Source of the DNA: Bacillota bacterium
GTDB taxonomy: Bacteria; Bacillota; Clostridia; Acetivibrionales; DSM-1351
Direction of reading: 5' to 3'
Length of the DNA stretch: 64,000 nucleotides
Assembly (NCBI GenBank): GCA_023398105.1
Contig: JAEWST010000027.1
Location: forward strand, 1-64,000
A program made the translations under genes and the position numbers. The notes below the pieces were generated by a model. It worked only from the letters and a program-made list of their open reading frames with translations. It did not search any database and had not been told where the DNA came from. Every line of letters starts with the position of its first letter. The first letter of the stretch is position 1. This document shows positions 1 to 8,576 of this stretch, one piece after another.

Positions 1-59
1 ATAACCAAAGTAGTACCCGCCACTTATAGAAGTGGGGGACATTTTCTTGCCTCGTTATA
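1..59 (+). repeat. Partial copy of the ~155-bp structured repeat, cut by the window edge
   Basis: The first 59 bases match the last third of the repeat at 5444-5598 (read on the minus strand) with about one mismatch. The copy contains the hairpin arms around CACTTATAGAAGTG and ends in the shared terminus TTGCCTCGTTATA. Its left part lies outside the window. Copies elsewhere are at 51853-52008 (full), 12124-12162 (end only) and 14935-14948 (remnant). Confidence 0.8.
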
Positions 60-128
60 TTTTTGTCAAATAGCTTCAGATTTTAATAACCATTAACAAA
101 AAACGCTTACAAAACAACTAAAGGTTAT

Positions 129-155
129 TAAACTCCAATTAAAACAAGGAGTTTA
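129..155 (-). terminator. Weak hairpin downstream of the class V aminotransferase gene
   Basis: TAAACTCC and GGAGTTTA form a perfect 8-bp stem with an 11-nt loop, placed after the stop codon of the minus-strand gene that follows. No run of T is present after the stem, so a role in termination is uncertain. The rest of the gap between positions 60 and 232 shows nothing else I can support. Confidence 0.3.
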
Positions 156-232
156 CATCTCAATTATCCCATTTAATTTGCCTCAATTTAGTGTAACATA
201 TTTATGTTTTTGTTGTATATAGAAAATTATCT

Positions 233-1798
233 TTAAACTTCATTTTTAATGTTATAACGACCCCTAGAATTGCTATATTTATCAATATAATACTTTTTGT
301 TATTTGTTATTTGCTTTAAAAAATAAACTAGTTTGTCAATTTCAGAAAAATCATTATATAAACCAAAGCTTACTCTTACAATCCCGGGAAATAATGAAGC
401 AGGATTACTCATTAATTCCTCCATATCCTTTGCTGATAAGCCAAGCAAGCTTTCACAATAAGGATGAGCACAGAAATAACCATTCCTAACAGCGATTCCA
501 GCTTCATAGGACAGTATCGCTGACATTATCGAATGATGCACACCCTCTATATTAAAAGGTATTACTCCAATTGTTTCTTGTTTATCTGGATTATTGTAAA
601 ACCTAATATCTGGTACATTTTTCATTTTGCTAAAAGCATAATTAAGAAGACTCTTTTCCAGAGAATAAGCATTGTTCATACCTATTTTTGACATAGTTTT
701 TATTGCCGAAACCATTGCCACTATTCCAATAAGATTTGGTGAGCCTGCTTCATCTTTTTGAGGAGGCTCTTCCCACCAAATATTCTCATGGGTAATGAGC
801 TTTATTATACTTCCTCCCAGACTGTAGGGTGTACAAGCCTCAAATGTTGTCTTAGGGCCGATTAGTGCTCCGCAGCCATAGGGTGCATACATTTTGTGAG
901 CAGAAAAGGATAAATAATCAATATGCTCATCACTTTCAAATTCCTTCATATCAACAGCAACATGGGGAACTAGTTGTGCTCCATCAACATGGATTTTAGC
1001 TCCGCTTTTATGTGCAATCTCTGCCATTTTATGTATATCATTAATATAACCCGTAACATTTGATGCACCTGCTACTGTTACCAGCTTCACTCTGTTTGTG
1101 TATTTTTTCAGTTTTGCTTCAAAATCTTCCAATGATAGCCTTCCGAACTCATCAATATCTATATAGTCAACAGTAAATTTATCTCGCCATGGCAAATCAT
1201 TTGCAGCATGTTCCATCCAAGTAGATAACACAACGTCTTTGCCATCTTTTTCTTGGCTCAGCACAAATGCCAGCATATTTATTGAGTCAGTTGTATTTTT
1301 TGTGTAGATAACAACATCCTTTTTGCTGTCAGCCTTTACAAAGCTTTTCACAATTTCTCGCCCAGCCTCATAAGCCTCAGTTGATAACATTGATTTATAG
1401 CCCCGTCCCCTATGTATCGAAGAATACCACGGCATAAAATCTCTTACTTCCTTTTCTACACAATAAAAAGGTGGTGTTGTTGCGGCATTATCAAAATTAA
1501 TTGCAGTTGTATATGTACCATTATCAAGCGGAACTTTTGTGTTAATGCCCACTACCAAGTTTCTGTATTTATTTAATTTGCCTAGGCATTGGTTACTGTT
1601 AGTTGACTGCTGATTAACTTTATTATTTGGGTCAGCAACATTAGTTTGATTGGTATTGCTACTATTTTGATTTGTAATGTCATTATTTTGATTAATATTG
1701 CTCTTATTTACATCATTCATAAAATTATTAGACTGATTTATATTTCTCCCAAATTGATTAGGATTGTTGAACTGATAGCCTGAAAAATTATTATGCAT
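233..1798 (-). CDS. Class V aminotransferase, cysteine-desulfurase-like, with Asn/Gln-rich N-terminus
   Basis: PLP-dependent fold-type I enzyme of the NifS/SufS/CsdA group, probably removing sulfur from cysteine (or selenocysteine) in the cytoplasm. With the start used here it has 521 residues. The PLP lysine is K302 in FSAHKMYAP, the PLP-contacting aspartate D272 is in VDGAQ, and the presumed nucleophilic cysteine is C443 in RNGYFCAHP, which matches the SufS-type loop. The start is the ATG preceded by GGAGG with 5-nt spacing; a longer reading frame upstream lacks a ribosome binding site. The first 70 residues are unusual: 25 Asn and 9 Gln, low complexity, unlike any part of the normal fold. 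No sufU or nifU gene is adjacent, so the sulfur acceptor is unknown. The class is secure; the exact substrate is not. Confidence 0.8.
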   Translation of the reverse strand: MHNNFSGYQFNNPNQFGRNINQSNNFMNDVNKSNINQNNDITNQNSSNTNQTNVADPNNKVNQQSTNSNQCLGKLNKYRNLVVGINTKVPLDNGTYTTAINFDNAATTPPFYCVEKEVRDFMPWYSSIHRGRGYKSMLSTEAYEAGREIVKSFVKADSKKDVVIYTKNTTDSINMLAFVLSQEKDGKDVVLSTWMEHAANDLPWRDKFTVDYIDIDEFGRLSLEDFEAKLKKYTNRVKLVTVAGASNVTGYINDIHKMAEIAHKSGAKIHVDGAQLVPHVAVDMKEFESDEHIDYLSFSAHKMYAPYGCGALIGPKTTFEACTPYSLGGSIIKLITHENIWWEEPPQKDEAGSPNLIGIVAMVSAIKTMSKIGMNNAYSLEKSLLNYAFSKMKNVPDIRFYNNPDKQETIGVIPFNIEGVHHSIMSAILSYEAGIAVRNGYFCAHPYCESLLGLSAKDMEELMSNPASLFPGIVRVSFGLYNDFSEIDKLVYFLKQITNNKKYYIDKYSNSRGRYNIKNEV

Positions 1799-1900
1799 AC
1801 TAACCTCCACACCTAAAACTAGCCATAGTAACATTATATTGGGGGGAGGGCTAGACGGTTACAGCAGAAGCCAACAAAGTTTTTCTCGGGCTATTATTAA

Positions 1901-1954
1901 AAGGCAAACAGTCATAATTCAATAGCATGCCTATTGTATTTGACTATTTGCCTA
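1901..1954 (-). terminator. Long imperfect hairpin after valS
   Basis: On the minus strand GGCAAATAGTCA and TGACTGTTTGCC pair with one mismatch. The inner arms ACAATAG/CTATTGA extend the stem, and TTTTAAT follows. The position just after the valS stop codon fits a Rho-independent terminator. Confidence 0.65.
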
Positions 1955-1982
1955 TATTAGTTAATTATTTGCTCACACTTCG

Positions 1983-4634
1983 CTACTTCTTCAAACTCTC
2001 CAACCTCGCAACAACCTTATCATACATGTCTTGATACTTTTCTCTTTTAGCCTTTTCCTCTTCAATAACACTAGCTGGAGCTTTTGATACAAAGCCTTCA
2101 TTGCTAAGCTTTCCATTAACTCTCTTTAGCTCGCCTTCAAGGTTTTTCTTTTCTTTAGTTAATCTCTCGATTTCCTTTTCAAAGTCAATTAACTCATCAA
2201 GGGGAATAAATATTTCAACTCCAGCTATAACAGTTCCAACAGCATCTGCAGGAATACCCTCTTTATCCGATTGTACCACTACCTCAGAAGCACCTGCTAA
2301 TCTCTGGAAGAAAGCTTCACCTTCTGCTAAAGTTTTCTTCTCGTCTGCTCCTGCTGCTACAAATATCATCTTTGCTCGTTTTGCTGGCGGAACATTCATT
2401 TCAGCACGAATATTTCTAATATTTCTTATTGCATCCATAATAGTTTTCATTTTAGCTTCATCATCAGCAAAGTTTAGCTCATTGCTGTACTCAGGCCAAT
2501 CTGAAATCATTATGCTTTTACCATCATTTATTAAGTGAGTGTAAATCTCCTCTGTTACAAATGGCATATATGGGTGAAGCAGTTTCATAGCATTTCCTAG
2601 AACAAAGTTCAGAACATACTGTGCTTCTAGTCTTCCTTCACTTTCTCTATCGTAGAGTCTAGGCTTAACCATCTCAATGTACCAGTCGCAGAATTCTTCC
2701 CATATGAAGTCGTATACTTTTTGCAGACCCAAACCTAGCTCAAACTTATCAATATTTTCAGTTACTTCCTTTGTTACTGTGTTTATTCTTGACATAATCC
2801 ATTTGTCAGCAATGGTGAATTTATTCTTATCAACCTTGCTGAAATCAAGGTCTTCATCAAAATTCATCAAAACGAATCTTGAGGCATTCCAAACCTTGTT
2901 TGCAAAGTTTCTTGCAGCTTCAACCTTTTCAGGTGAATATCTCAAATCGTTTCCTGGTGAATTTCCTATTACTAAAGCAAATCTCAAGGCATCAGTACCA
3001 TACTGAGCTATAACTTCAAGGGGATCTATACCATTTCCCAGTGATTTACTCATCTTTCTACCTTGTGAATCTCTAACAATACCATGTATAAATACGTATT
3101 TAAACGGTGTTTCCTTCATATGCTCAACACCTGAAAATATCATTCTTGCAACCCAGAAGAATATAATATCATATCCAGTTACTAAAACATCTGTTGGATA
3201 GTAATATTCCAAATCCTCTGTCTTTTCAGGCCAGCCTAGAGTTGAAAAGGGCCATAGTGCTGAACTGAACCATGTATCAAGGGTATCAGGATCTTGCTCA
3301 AGCTTAGTGCTTCCACACTTTGAACACTTATCAGGTGCATCTCCTTGAACCATAACATGACCACACTCCAGGCAATAGTAAGCAGGAATTCTGTGTCCCC
3401 ACCAAAGCTGTCTTGAAATACACCAATCCTGAATATTCTCCATCCAGTTATAGTAAATCTTTGAGAACCTATCAGGCACAAACTTTGTAGCACCACTTCT
3501 AACAGCTTCAATTGCAGGCTCTGCCAATGGCTTCATGCGAACATACCATTGCTTTGAAATGAAGGGTTCAACAACTGTTCTACATCTTTGGCAAGTACCA
3601 ACATTATGAGAGTGGTTTTCAATCTTAACAAGTAAACCAAGCTTTTCTAAGTCCTCTACCATTTTCTTTCTAGCTTCATATCTGTCAAGACCCTTGTACT
3701 GTCCTGCATTGTCATTCATTATTGCATTGTCGTCCATGATTCTTACTACAGGTAAATCATGTCTTAAACCAACCTCAAAGTCATTAGGGTCATGGGCAGG
3801 TGTAATTTTAACACAGCCTGTTCCAAATTCCTTATCAACATAGGAGTCTGCAACTACAGGTATCTCCTTGTTTACAAGTGGAAGAATAAGAGTCTTGCCC
3901 ACCAAATGAGCATATCTCTCATCCTCTGGGTTTACTGCAACTGCTGTATCTCCTAATAGTGTTTCAGGACGTGTTGTAGCTATTATTACAAACTCGTCGC
4001 TGTCCTTTACAGGGTATTTAATATGCCAGAAATGCCCTGCCTGTTCCTCATACTCAACCTCAATATCAGATATTGAAGTATTACATTTAGGACACCAGTT
4101 AGTTATTCTTTCACCTTTATAAATAAGTCCATTTTCATATAGCTTTAGGAATACTTCCTGAACTGCTTTTGATAAGCCTTCATCCATTGTAAAACGCTCA
4201 CGTTCCCAATCACAGGAGCTACCTAGTTTTTTGAGCTGTTCTACAATTCTGCCGCCATAAACCCTTCTCCATTCCCATGCTCTTTCAAGGAATTTTTCAC
4301 GGCCTATCATATCCTTTGTAATACCCTCTTTTGCCATAGCATCAACTATCTTTGCTTCCGTTGCAATGCTGGCATGGTCTGTTCCCGGAAGCCACAATGC
4401 ACTATAGCCCTGCATTCTCTTGGTTCTTGTAAGAATGTCTTGTAGTGTGTTATCTAATGCATGACCCATGTGGAGCTGCCCAGTAATGTTTGGTGGTGGC
4501 ATCACTATTGTATAGGGTTTTTTATTTTTATCTGGAACTGCATGGAAATAGCCCTCATCCATCCATTTTTTGTAAAGTCTGTCCTCAACTTGACTAGGAT
4601 CATATTGTTTCGCAATGTTTTGTTGTTCGTCCAT
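1983..4634 (-). CDS. valS: Valyl-tRNA synthetase
   Basis: Class I aminoacyl-tRNA synthetase that charges tRNA-Val. At 883 residues it has normal bacterial length. The HIGH signature appears as HMGH in PPPNITGQLHMGHA near residue 60, and the KMSKS loop as GRKMSKSLGNG near residue 550. The editing (CP1) domain lies between them, with Cys pairs of zinc-ribbon type (CLECGH, CSKCGS) and WCPKC. The last ~65 residues form the charged coiled coil typical of ValRS. The chosen ATG (MDEQQ) has GGAGG 8 nt upstream; a TTG five codons earlier overlaps that site and is unlikely. The gene lies behind a T-box leader and a small membrane protein gene, so it is likely induced by uncharged tRNA-Val. Confidence 0.97.
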   Translation of the reverse strand: MDEQQNIAKQYDPSQVEDRLYKKWMDEGYFHAVPDKNKKPYTIVMPPPNITGQLHMGHALDNTLQDILTRTKRMQGYSALWLPGTDHASIATEAKIVDAMAKEGITKDMIGREKFLERAWEWRRVYGGRIVEQLKKLGSSCDWERERFTMDEGLSKAVQEVFLKLYENGLIYKGERITNWCPKCNTSISDIEVEYEEQAGHFWHIKYPVKDSDEFVIIATTRPETLLGDTAVAVNPEDERYAHLVGKTLILPLVNKEIPVVADSYVDKEFGTGCVKITPAHDPNDFEVGLRHDLPVVRIMDDNAIMNDNAGQYKGLDRYEARKKMVEDLEKLGLLVKIENHSHNVGTCQRCRTVVEPFISKQWYVRMKPLAEPAIEAVRSGATKFVPDRFSKIYYNWMENIQDWCISRQLWWGHRIPAYYCLECGHVMVQGDAPDKCSKCGSTKLEQDPDTLDTWFSSALWPFSTLGWPEKTEDLEYYYPTDVLVTGYDIIFFWVARMIFSGVEHMKETPFKYVFIHGIVRDSQGRKMSKSLGNGIDPLEVIAQYGTDALRFALVIGNSPGNDLRYSPEKVEAARNFANKVWNASRFVLMNFDEDLDFSKVDKNKFTIADKWIMSRINTVTKEVTENIDKFELGLGLQKVYDFIWEEFCDWYIEMVKPRLYDRESEGRLEAQYVLNFVLGNAMKLLHPYMPFVTEEIYTHLINDGKSIMISDWPEYSNELNFADDEAKMKTIMDAIRNIRNIRAEMNVPPAKRAKMIFVAAGADEKKTLAEGEAFFQRLAGASEVVVQSDKEGIPADAVGTVIAGVEIFIPLDELIDFEKEIERLTKEKKNLEGELKRVNGKLSNEGFVSKAPASVIEEEKAKREKYQDMYDKVVARLESLKK

Positions 4635-4755
4635 AATCTTACCCTCCAATTATTTTATGATATATAAACTGTATAGTAATTAAATAGCAACTTTATTAGA
4701 AATCAATTCCTTTTGGCTCAACTTAACAATTTTTACAATCAAATTCCTACGCTTT

Positions 4756-5001
4756 CTAGAGCTTTGATGAAACTAGTAATAAAACTAGTCCTGGAATTGT
4801 TATTACTAACCCTGTTATTTTAATATTAAACATGGCTTTGTTTAGCTTGTAATTGCTTAACTCTTCCTCAGATAATTCGCTTGCATACTTACATTCCTGC
4901 TTTTGTGCCAAATTAAATTTATTCACTATAACTTTAGATGAAAGCACTACAGCAAATCCAATAGCCATTATTACCAAAGCAACTATATCAATTGGTTTCA
5001 T
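4756..5001 (-). CDS. Small two-helix membrane protein between the T-box and valS
   Basis: An 81-residue protein I do not recognise. Residues 5-24 and 61-80 are hydrophobic and should span the membrane; the loop between them is acidic (ELSEEELSNYK). The ATG has no clear ribosome binding site of its own. The nearest good one (AGGAGGG) belongs to a 10-codon ORF ending 16 nt upstream, so translation may be coupled. No terminator is evident in the 121-nt gap to valS, so both genes are probably co-transcribed and controlled by the T-box. A role tied to valine or to translation would be a guess. Confidence 0.6.
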   Translation of the reverse strand: MKPIDIVALVIMAIGFAVVLSSKVIVNKFNLAQKQECKYASELSEEELSNYKLNKAMFNIKITGLVITIPGLVLLLVSSKL

Positions 5002-5017
5002 AATTATTTGACCATGC

Positions 5018-5050
5018 TCATTGCCATAAAAGTTTTTTTAGTGCAAGCAT
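5018..5050 (-). CDS. Possible 10-codon leader ORF with strong ribosome binding site
   Basis: ATG with AGGAGGG placed 7 nt upstream opens a frame encoding MLALKKLLWQ and then TGA. It lies right after the T-box terminator and ends 16 nt before the 81-residue membrane protein gene. It could act as a translational coupler for that gene. There are no valine codons, so classical attenuation at a valine run is not supported. It may simply be chance. Confidence 0.35.
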   Translation of the reverse strand: MLALKKLLWQ

Positions 5051-5089
5051 GGTTCAGCCCTCCTTATTATTTTTATTTTCTTCAAAATC

Positions 5090-5121
5090 AAAAAAACTCT
5101 CATCCAATATTTGGACGAAAG
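5090..5121 (-). terminator. T-box terminator hairpin
   Basis: On the minus strand CTTTCGTCC pairs with GGATGAGAG (nine pairs, two of them G-U) around the loop AAATATT, and seven T follow. It lies directly after the conserved T-box sequence, so it is the terminator that competes with the antiterminator. Confidence 0.85.
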
Positions 5122-5440
5122 CTATATCGCGGTACCACCAAAATTTCATTAGTTAAACTCTAATAGAATAATTTACAACTAAACATCAGAATAAATTCTA
5201 TCAAAGCATCAATGAATCTCAAAACGATTAACGTTCGCAACCCGCCGCAGCCTACTATATTGTCAGTATTGCAATATCCTGCTGCAACACTCTAACCCAA
5301 CATTAATTGATGTCGTGTTAATACAATATTTCAGTGCGGAGCTCCCAAGCTACCTTCAACAGCATCAATTCAGAGCCTTTCACCCTGCGGCTCCTCTCTA
5401 TAGAAAATCAACTGTTTACTCCTCTTGTTCATTACTTTTA
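5090..5440 (-). promoter_or_regulatory. T-box leader, probably valine-specific
   Basis: The conserved T-box core GGTGGTACCGCG is at 5128-5139 on the minus strand, followed by the terminator. Upstream the stem I region shows the AGTA and AGAGAGG-type elements. In the specifier region, AAGGTAGCTTGGGAGC carries GTA (5351-5353), a valine codon followed by a purine, as expected. Uncharged tRNA-Val should stabilise the antiterminator and let transcription run into the small membrane gene and valS. The specifier choice is read by eye and not folded. Confidence 0.88.
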
Positions 5441-5443
5441 AAA

Positions 5444-5598
5444 TATAACGAGGCAAGAAAATGTCCCCCACTTCTATAAGTGGCGGGTACCACTTTGGTT
5501 ATCAGGCGGTGAGAATATCTCCCTCCTCGATGAAACGCCGCCGATGTAATGAAATTTATCTACAATCGAAAAATTTCATTTTGAATCTAGGCGTTATC
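5444..5598 (-). repeat. Full copy of the ~155-bp structured repeat, inside the valS leader
   Basis: On the minus strand the copy runs from GATAACGCCTAGATTC to TTGCCTCGTTATA. Its ends are short inverted repeats (TAACG), and it contains two internal hairpins, one A/T-rich around TTTTTCGATTGTA and one around CCACTTATAGAAGTG. It aligns over its whole length with the copy at 51853-52008, roughly 85 % identical by eye. No ORF is inside, so it behaves like a MITE. It fills the space between the promoter at 5616-5644 and the T-box. Confidence 0.85.
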
Positions 5599-5615
5599 AT
5601 AAATACTTAGAAATA

Positions 5616-5644
5616 ATGATATATAATATATCAAGCTCTGTCAA
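5616..5644 (-). promoter_or_regulatory. Promoter of the T-box/valS operon
   Basis: TTGACA (5639-5644) and TATCAT (5616-5621) are separated by exactly 17 bases on the minus strand, close to the sigma-A consensus. The expected start of transcription is near 5609, only about ten bases before the repeat copy, so that repeat would be transcribed as part of the leader. Confidence 0.7.
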
Positions 5645-5747
5645 GTAGTGACAATACTGAAATTTATCCTGTGAAAAAAAAGCATTACTATTAAGCTAGT
5701 TAATATAGACTATCGGGTCACATTCACAATCCATGGTTCATAATATG

Positions 5748-6107
5748 CTAATTATCCTTAATCTCAGTATCGCTAGAGTTTTCCTGTTCAGCGGCAACGC
5801 CAATAACCTTGTCAGAAGTCTCCACTCCATTGACCTCTGAAGCATCTGCAATAGAATTATCTGTGACAACAGCATTATCTCCAGAATTTTGCTCTATAGA
5901 ATTATTCATCCCATCAAAATTATTGAATTTTGGCTTTGTACCACTAAATAGTAGTGCAACAGCTATTATCGTCAGAACCCATGACACCTTGTCCTCTAGT
6001 TCTTCGCTAACATTAAGATTTAACACCATATCTAAAAATCCGTATAATATAAAGAATACTGCTATAGAAATCAAAATAATATTCCTATGCTTACGCTCAA
6101 ATTTCAC
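5748..6107 (-). CDS. Small membrane protein with acidic tail
   Basis: A 119-residue protein without a recognised family. Two hydrophobic segments (about residues 10-28 and 42-56) sit in a basic N-terminal half that begins MKFERKHR. The second half is hydrophilic, rich in Asn, Ser, Asp and Glu, and probably disordered. It starts at GTG with GGAGG 8 nt upstream. It stands alone, between the valS promoter and the permease group. Function unknown. Confidence 0.6.
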   Translation of the reverse strand: MKFERKHRNIILISIAVFFILYGFLDMVLNLNVSEELEDKVSWVLTIIAVALLFSGTKPKFNNFDGMNNSIEQNSGDNAVVTDNSIADASEVNGVETSDKVIGVAAEQENSSDTEIKDN

Positions 6108-6194
6108 TTATCTTACCTCCATTATATATAATGCAATCACAATCCTGCAAACCTTCTGATTTTTTAATCAGCTTTACCAAAACAAACATTTATT

Positions 6195-6257
6195 TAACTC
6201 ATCTTTCCATTGATAAGTTTTAACACTTATAATTTTCAACTGGGATAGTTGAATTAT
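6195..6257 (+). repeat. Copy of the imperfect-palindrome repeat family
   Basis: The core CTTTCCATTGATAAGTTT and the end AACTGGGATAGTTGAAT match, on the opposite strand, the segment at 15001-15060 with only a few differences. Related sequences are at 21009-21066, 40905-40968 and 63315-63365. The short intergenic stretch around it shows nothing else. Confidence 0.65.
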
Positions 6258-6412
6258 TAAGAAGAATAACTTAATATAAATCTTTGTAAGTGGTTTGTAC
6301 AACAATATCTAGTATAATAAGTTAAATGTTTTATGATTTTGTGGATCAATACCTACACCGACACTCTATACATATTATAATAAAGTTTAGAATGAAATAT
6401 AGCAATACATTT

Positions 6413-7480
6413 CTATACAACCAAATCAATCACTCTTCTAAACACAACCTTGAGCATTGCAGTTATGGGTACACCGATAAGCATACCAATTATTCCAAAA
6501 AATTCGCCTCCTACCAGCACAGCGACAATTGTAGTTATTGGATGTATTCCCAGCTTTCCTTCAATTATTTTGGGTGAAATAAAAGCATTGTCAATTTGCT
6601 GAACAATTACAAATACTAAAATTGCAAAAACTGCTTTACTAGGCGAGTCCAACAATGCTATTGCAACAGCAGGAATTGCACCTAAAAAGGGTCCAAAATA
6701 AGGAATAATATTAGCAACACCACCTATTACCCCTAGAATGAATGGGTACTTCACGTTTACAAAATATAAGCCTATTGTCTCTAATATTCCAACAATACAT
6801 GCTGTAAGCAATTGCCCCTGTATAAAATGGGATATAATAGAATTTAGCTCCCTTCCTATATTAACCAATTCATTACGCATTCTCTTTGGAGCAATTAAAA
6901 GTGTTGAGCGTTTTATTCCATCAATATCCTTTAAAAAATAATATGCAATTATCATTGACAGCACAGTATTTACTAAAATAGCAATTGATGAAGCAACTAC
7001 TCCCAAAGACTTTTTCATTGCTTGTGAAAAATATTGCTGCAAAAGAATTGTTGCATTATTTATTTCACCAAAAATTAAGTTTTTAATTTCAGGAGGCCAT
7101 TTGCTTGTCCTAATTTTTGATATAAAAGAATTAAATAGCTCTTGATAGTTATTTGTTATACTAGGCAATGTGTTAAATAATTCCTTTGCGTTGTCCAATA
7201 CATATGGCATAATGTAAATCGAAAAGAAAACCATTGATAATATAATAAAAGCGTAAATAACTATTATTCCAATACTTCTTTTAATACCCTTCCTTTCAAA
7301 TTTAATGACTAATGGATAAATTATATAGGCAATGACAACTGCAATTAATAAGGGAGATAAAATCTTGAAAATTCTATTACCAAAAAAGTACACAAAAATA
7401 ACTGCTCCAATAATTAATACTGATAATATTATGTAAAATATAGTCTTTTTTACATTATTCATAATAATCTCATCTTTCAT
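6413..7480 (-). CDS. AI-2E family transporter (permease)
   Basis: Multi-pass inner-membrane protein of the AI-2E/YdiK/PerM family, 355 residues, with about eight hydrophobic segments. Members export small molecules or exchange ions; the substrate here cannot be told. The family hallmark near the C-terminus is present (PYFGPFLGAIPA and QQIDNAFISPKIIEGK). The start ATG has AGGA six bases upstream; a second ATG six codons later is possible. It follows a PRC-barrel gene and a 57-residue gene in the same direction. A second family member lies at 33030-34250. Confidence 0.88.
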   Translation of the reverse strand: MKDEIIMNNVKKTIFYIILSVLIIGAVIFVYFFGNRIFKILSPLLIAVVIAYIIYPLVIKFERKGIKRSIGIIVIYAFIILSMVFFSIYIMPYVLDNAKELFNTLPSITNNYQELFNSFISKIRTSKWPPEIKNLIFGEINNATILLQQYFSQAMKKSLGVVASSIAILVNTVLSMIIAYYFLKDIDGIKRSTLLIAPKRMRNELVNIGRELNSIISHFIQGQLLTACIVGILETIGLYFVNVKYPFILGVIGGVANIIPYFGPFLGAIPAVAIALLDSPSKAVFAILVFVIVQQIDNAFISPKIIEGKLGIHPITTIVAVLVGGEFFGIIGMLIGVPITAMLKVVFRRVIDLVV

Positions 7481-7783
7481 TAGTAATCCTAATCACATTC
7501 ATTTTCTTATAAAAATCAAATAGTCCTCTCAGACTTGGCATATGAAAAGCACTTGTAACTACTGATATTAGTAGACTTTTGCTAAATAGAATAAAAAGTT
7601 GAATAAGTATTTTAGGTTTTTTAAGGCTAGCAGACCGCTGCAAGTCAAAAATCAATAAAGAAGCTGTATGTGTAATATTATAGCTTCACAAATCGACTTA
7701 ATAATTGCTTTGCAACGACCTGCCAAAATTTTAATTTGCCTTATCAGTTGTTTATTAAAAGGTTTACCTTTTAGGTTGTAAAA

Positions 7784-7957
7784 TCATCTGAACATGTGAA
7801 TCATGTCTCCAAATACATTGCCTGATCTGCGTACTATCTTTTTACCTGACTTTATAAGTCTTCTTCTCATGTGAGGGTCTACTATTTCTGGATTTGTCAG
7901 AACGCTGATAGATGCTCCGATTAGTCCTCCAATAAGTATTCCTTTTGCAAATTTCAT
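7784..7957 (-). CDS. Small YtxH-like protein, 57 residues
   Basis: ATG preceded by AGGAGGTGATAAA opens a 57-codon frame (MKFAKGILIGGLIGASIS...), too short for usual ORF cut-offs. A Gly-rich hydrophobic segment (residues 5-20) is followed by a basic stretch (MRRRLIKSGKKIVRR). This layout resembles small YtxH-type envelope proteins, but similarity is by architecture only. It sits between a PRC-barrel gene and the AI-2E permease, all in one direction, probably one operon. Confidence 0.8.
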   Translation of the reverse strand: MKFAKGILIGGLIGASISVLTNPEIVDPHMRRRLIKSGKKIVRRSGNVFGDMIHMFR

Positions 7958-8042
7958 TTTATCACCTCCTAAACCGCAAAGCGGCTGTGTATTTTTAATG
8001 GTTATTTCAAGCCAAACAAATGGACAGGATTTTTATAATAAA

Positions 8043-8576
8043 TCAGTTTTCTAGACGGCTTCTAATTCCACCACCAGAGTTCATCATCTCTTCAACAGCT
8101 TCGTTTTCTACTAAGATATTCTCTTCGCCTATTTCAATCCTTCCAAGAAAGGGAAGGATATTTCTACCCATTAACAAATCCTGAACTAAACCATCAGAAA
8201 CCTGCACTCCTTCAACCTTCCCAGTCTTGTAATCAAAAAGGATATCCTTAACTATTCCAATATCATTTCCTGAGTGTGTATATATTTTGAAACCACGTAG
8301 CTGAATTCTTTCCAGCATTTCGGGTGTTTTTTTTATTTTTTTGTATTCTATCAGGTTATCAGAATCATCTATTATAAGAGCATCCTCTCCAAGGCTTAAA
8401 ACATCCTTAAGCATAACCACATTTCCCTTTAAGCTATGGCTACCCTTGTCTATTATGAACCCAAGAACACCCTTGTTGTATTTACAGAACACAACATCCT
8501 TCAGCGTCCCGACTTTCATTCCATTTCTTGCCGATATAACAGGTAAACCTAACACATCACTGTATTTCCTCAACAT
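8043..8576 (-). CDS. PRC-barrel domain protein
   Basis: 177 residues with two PRC-barrel-like units: the first begins near residue 8 (LGLPVISARNGMKVGTLKDV), the second near residue 90 (LRGFKIYTHSGNDIGIVKDI). In Firmicutes such proteins include the sporulation-linked YlmC/YmxH type, but no precise role is known. The ATG has GGTGAT 5 nt upstream. It probably heads an operon with the 57-residue gene and the AI-2E permease. Another PRC-barrel protein is at 52997-53785. Confidence 0.85.
   Translation of the reverse strand: MLRKYSDVLGLPVISARNGMKVGTLKDVVFCKYNKGVLGFIIDKGSHSLKGNVVMLKDVLSLGEDALIIDDSDNLIEYKKIKKTPEMLERIQLRGFKIYTHSGNDIGIVKDILFDYKTGKVEGVQVSDGLVQDLLMGRNILPFLGRIEIGEENILVENEAVEEMMNSGGGIRSRLEN

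Noticed and set aside
2101..2538. 145-codon plus-strand frame inside valS
   Set aside because: Antisense shadow of the conserved C-terminal coiled coil of ValRS; no start signal.
7470..7655. 61-codon minus-strand frame between the 57-residue gene and the AI-2E permease
   Set aside because: No ribosome binding site, no recognisable domain, and it overlaps the permease start by 11 bases; composition looks like translated intergenic DNA.
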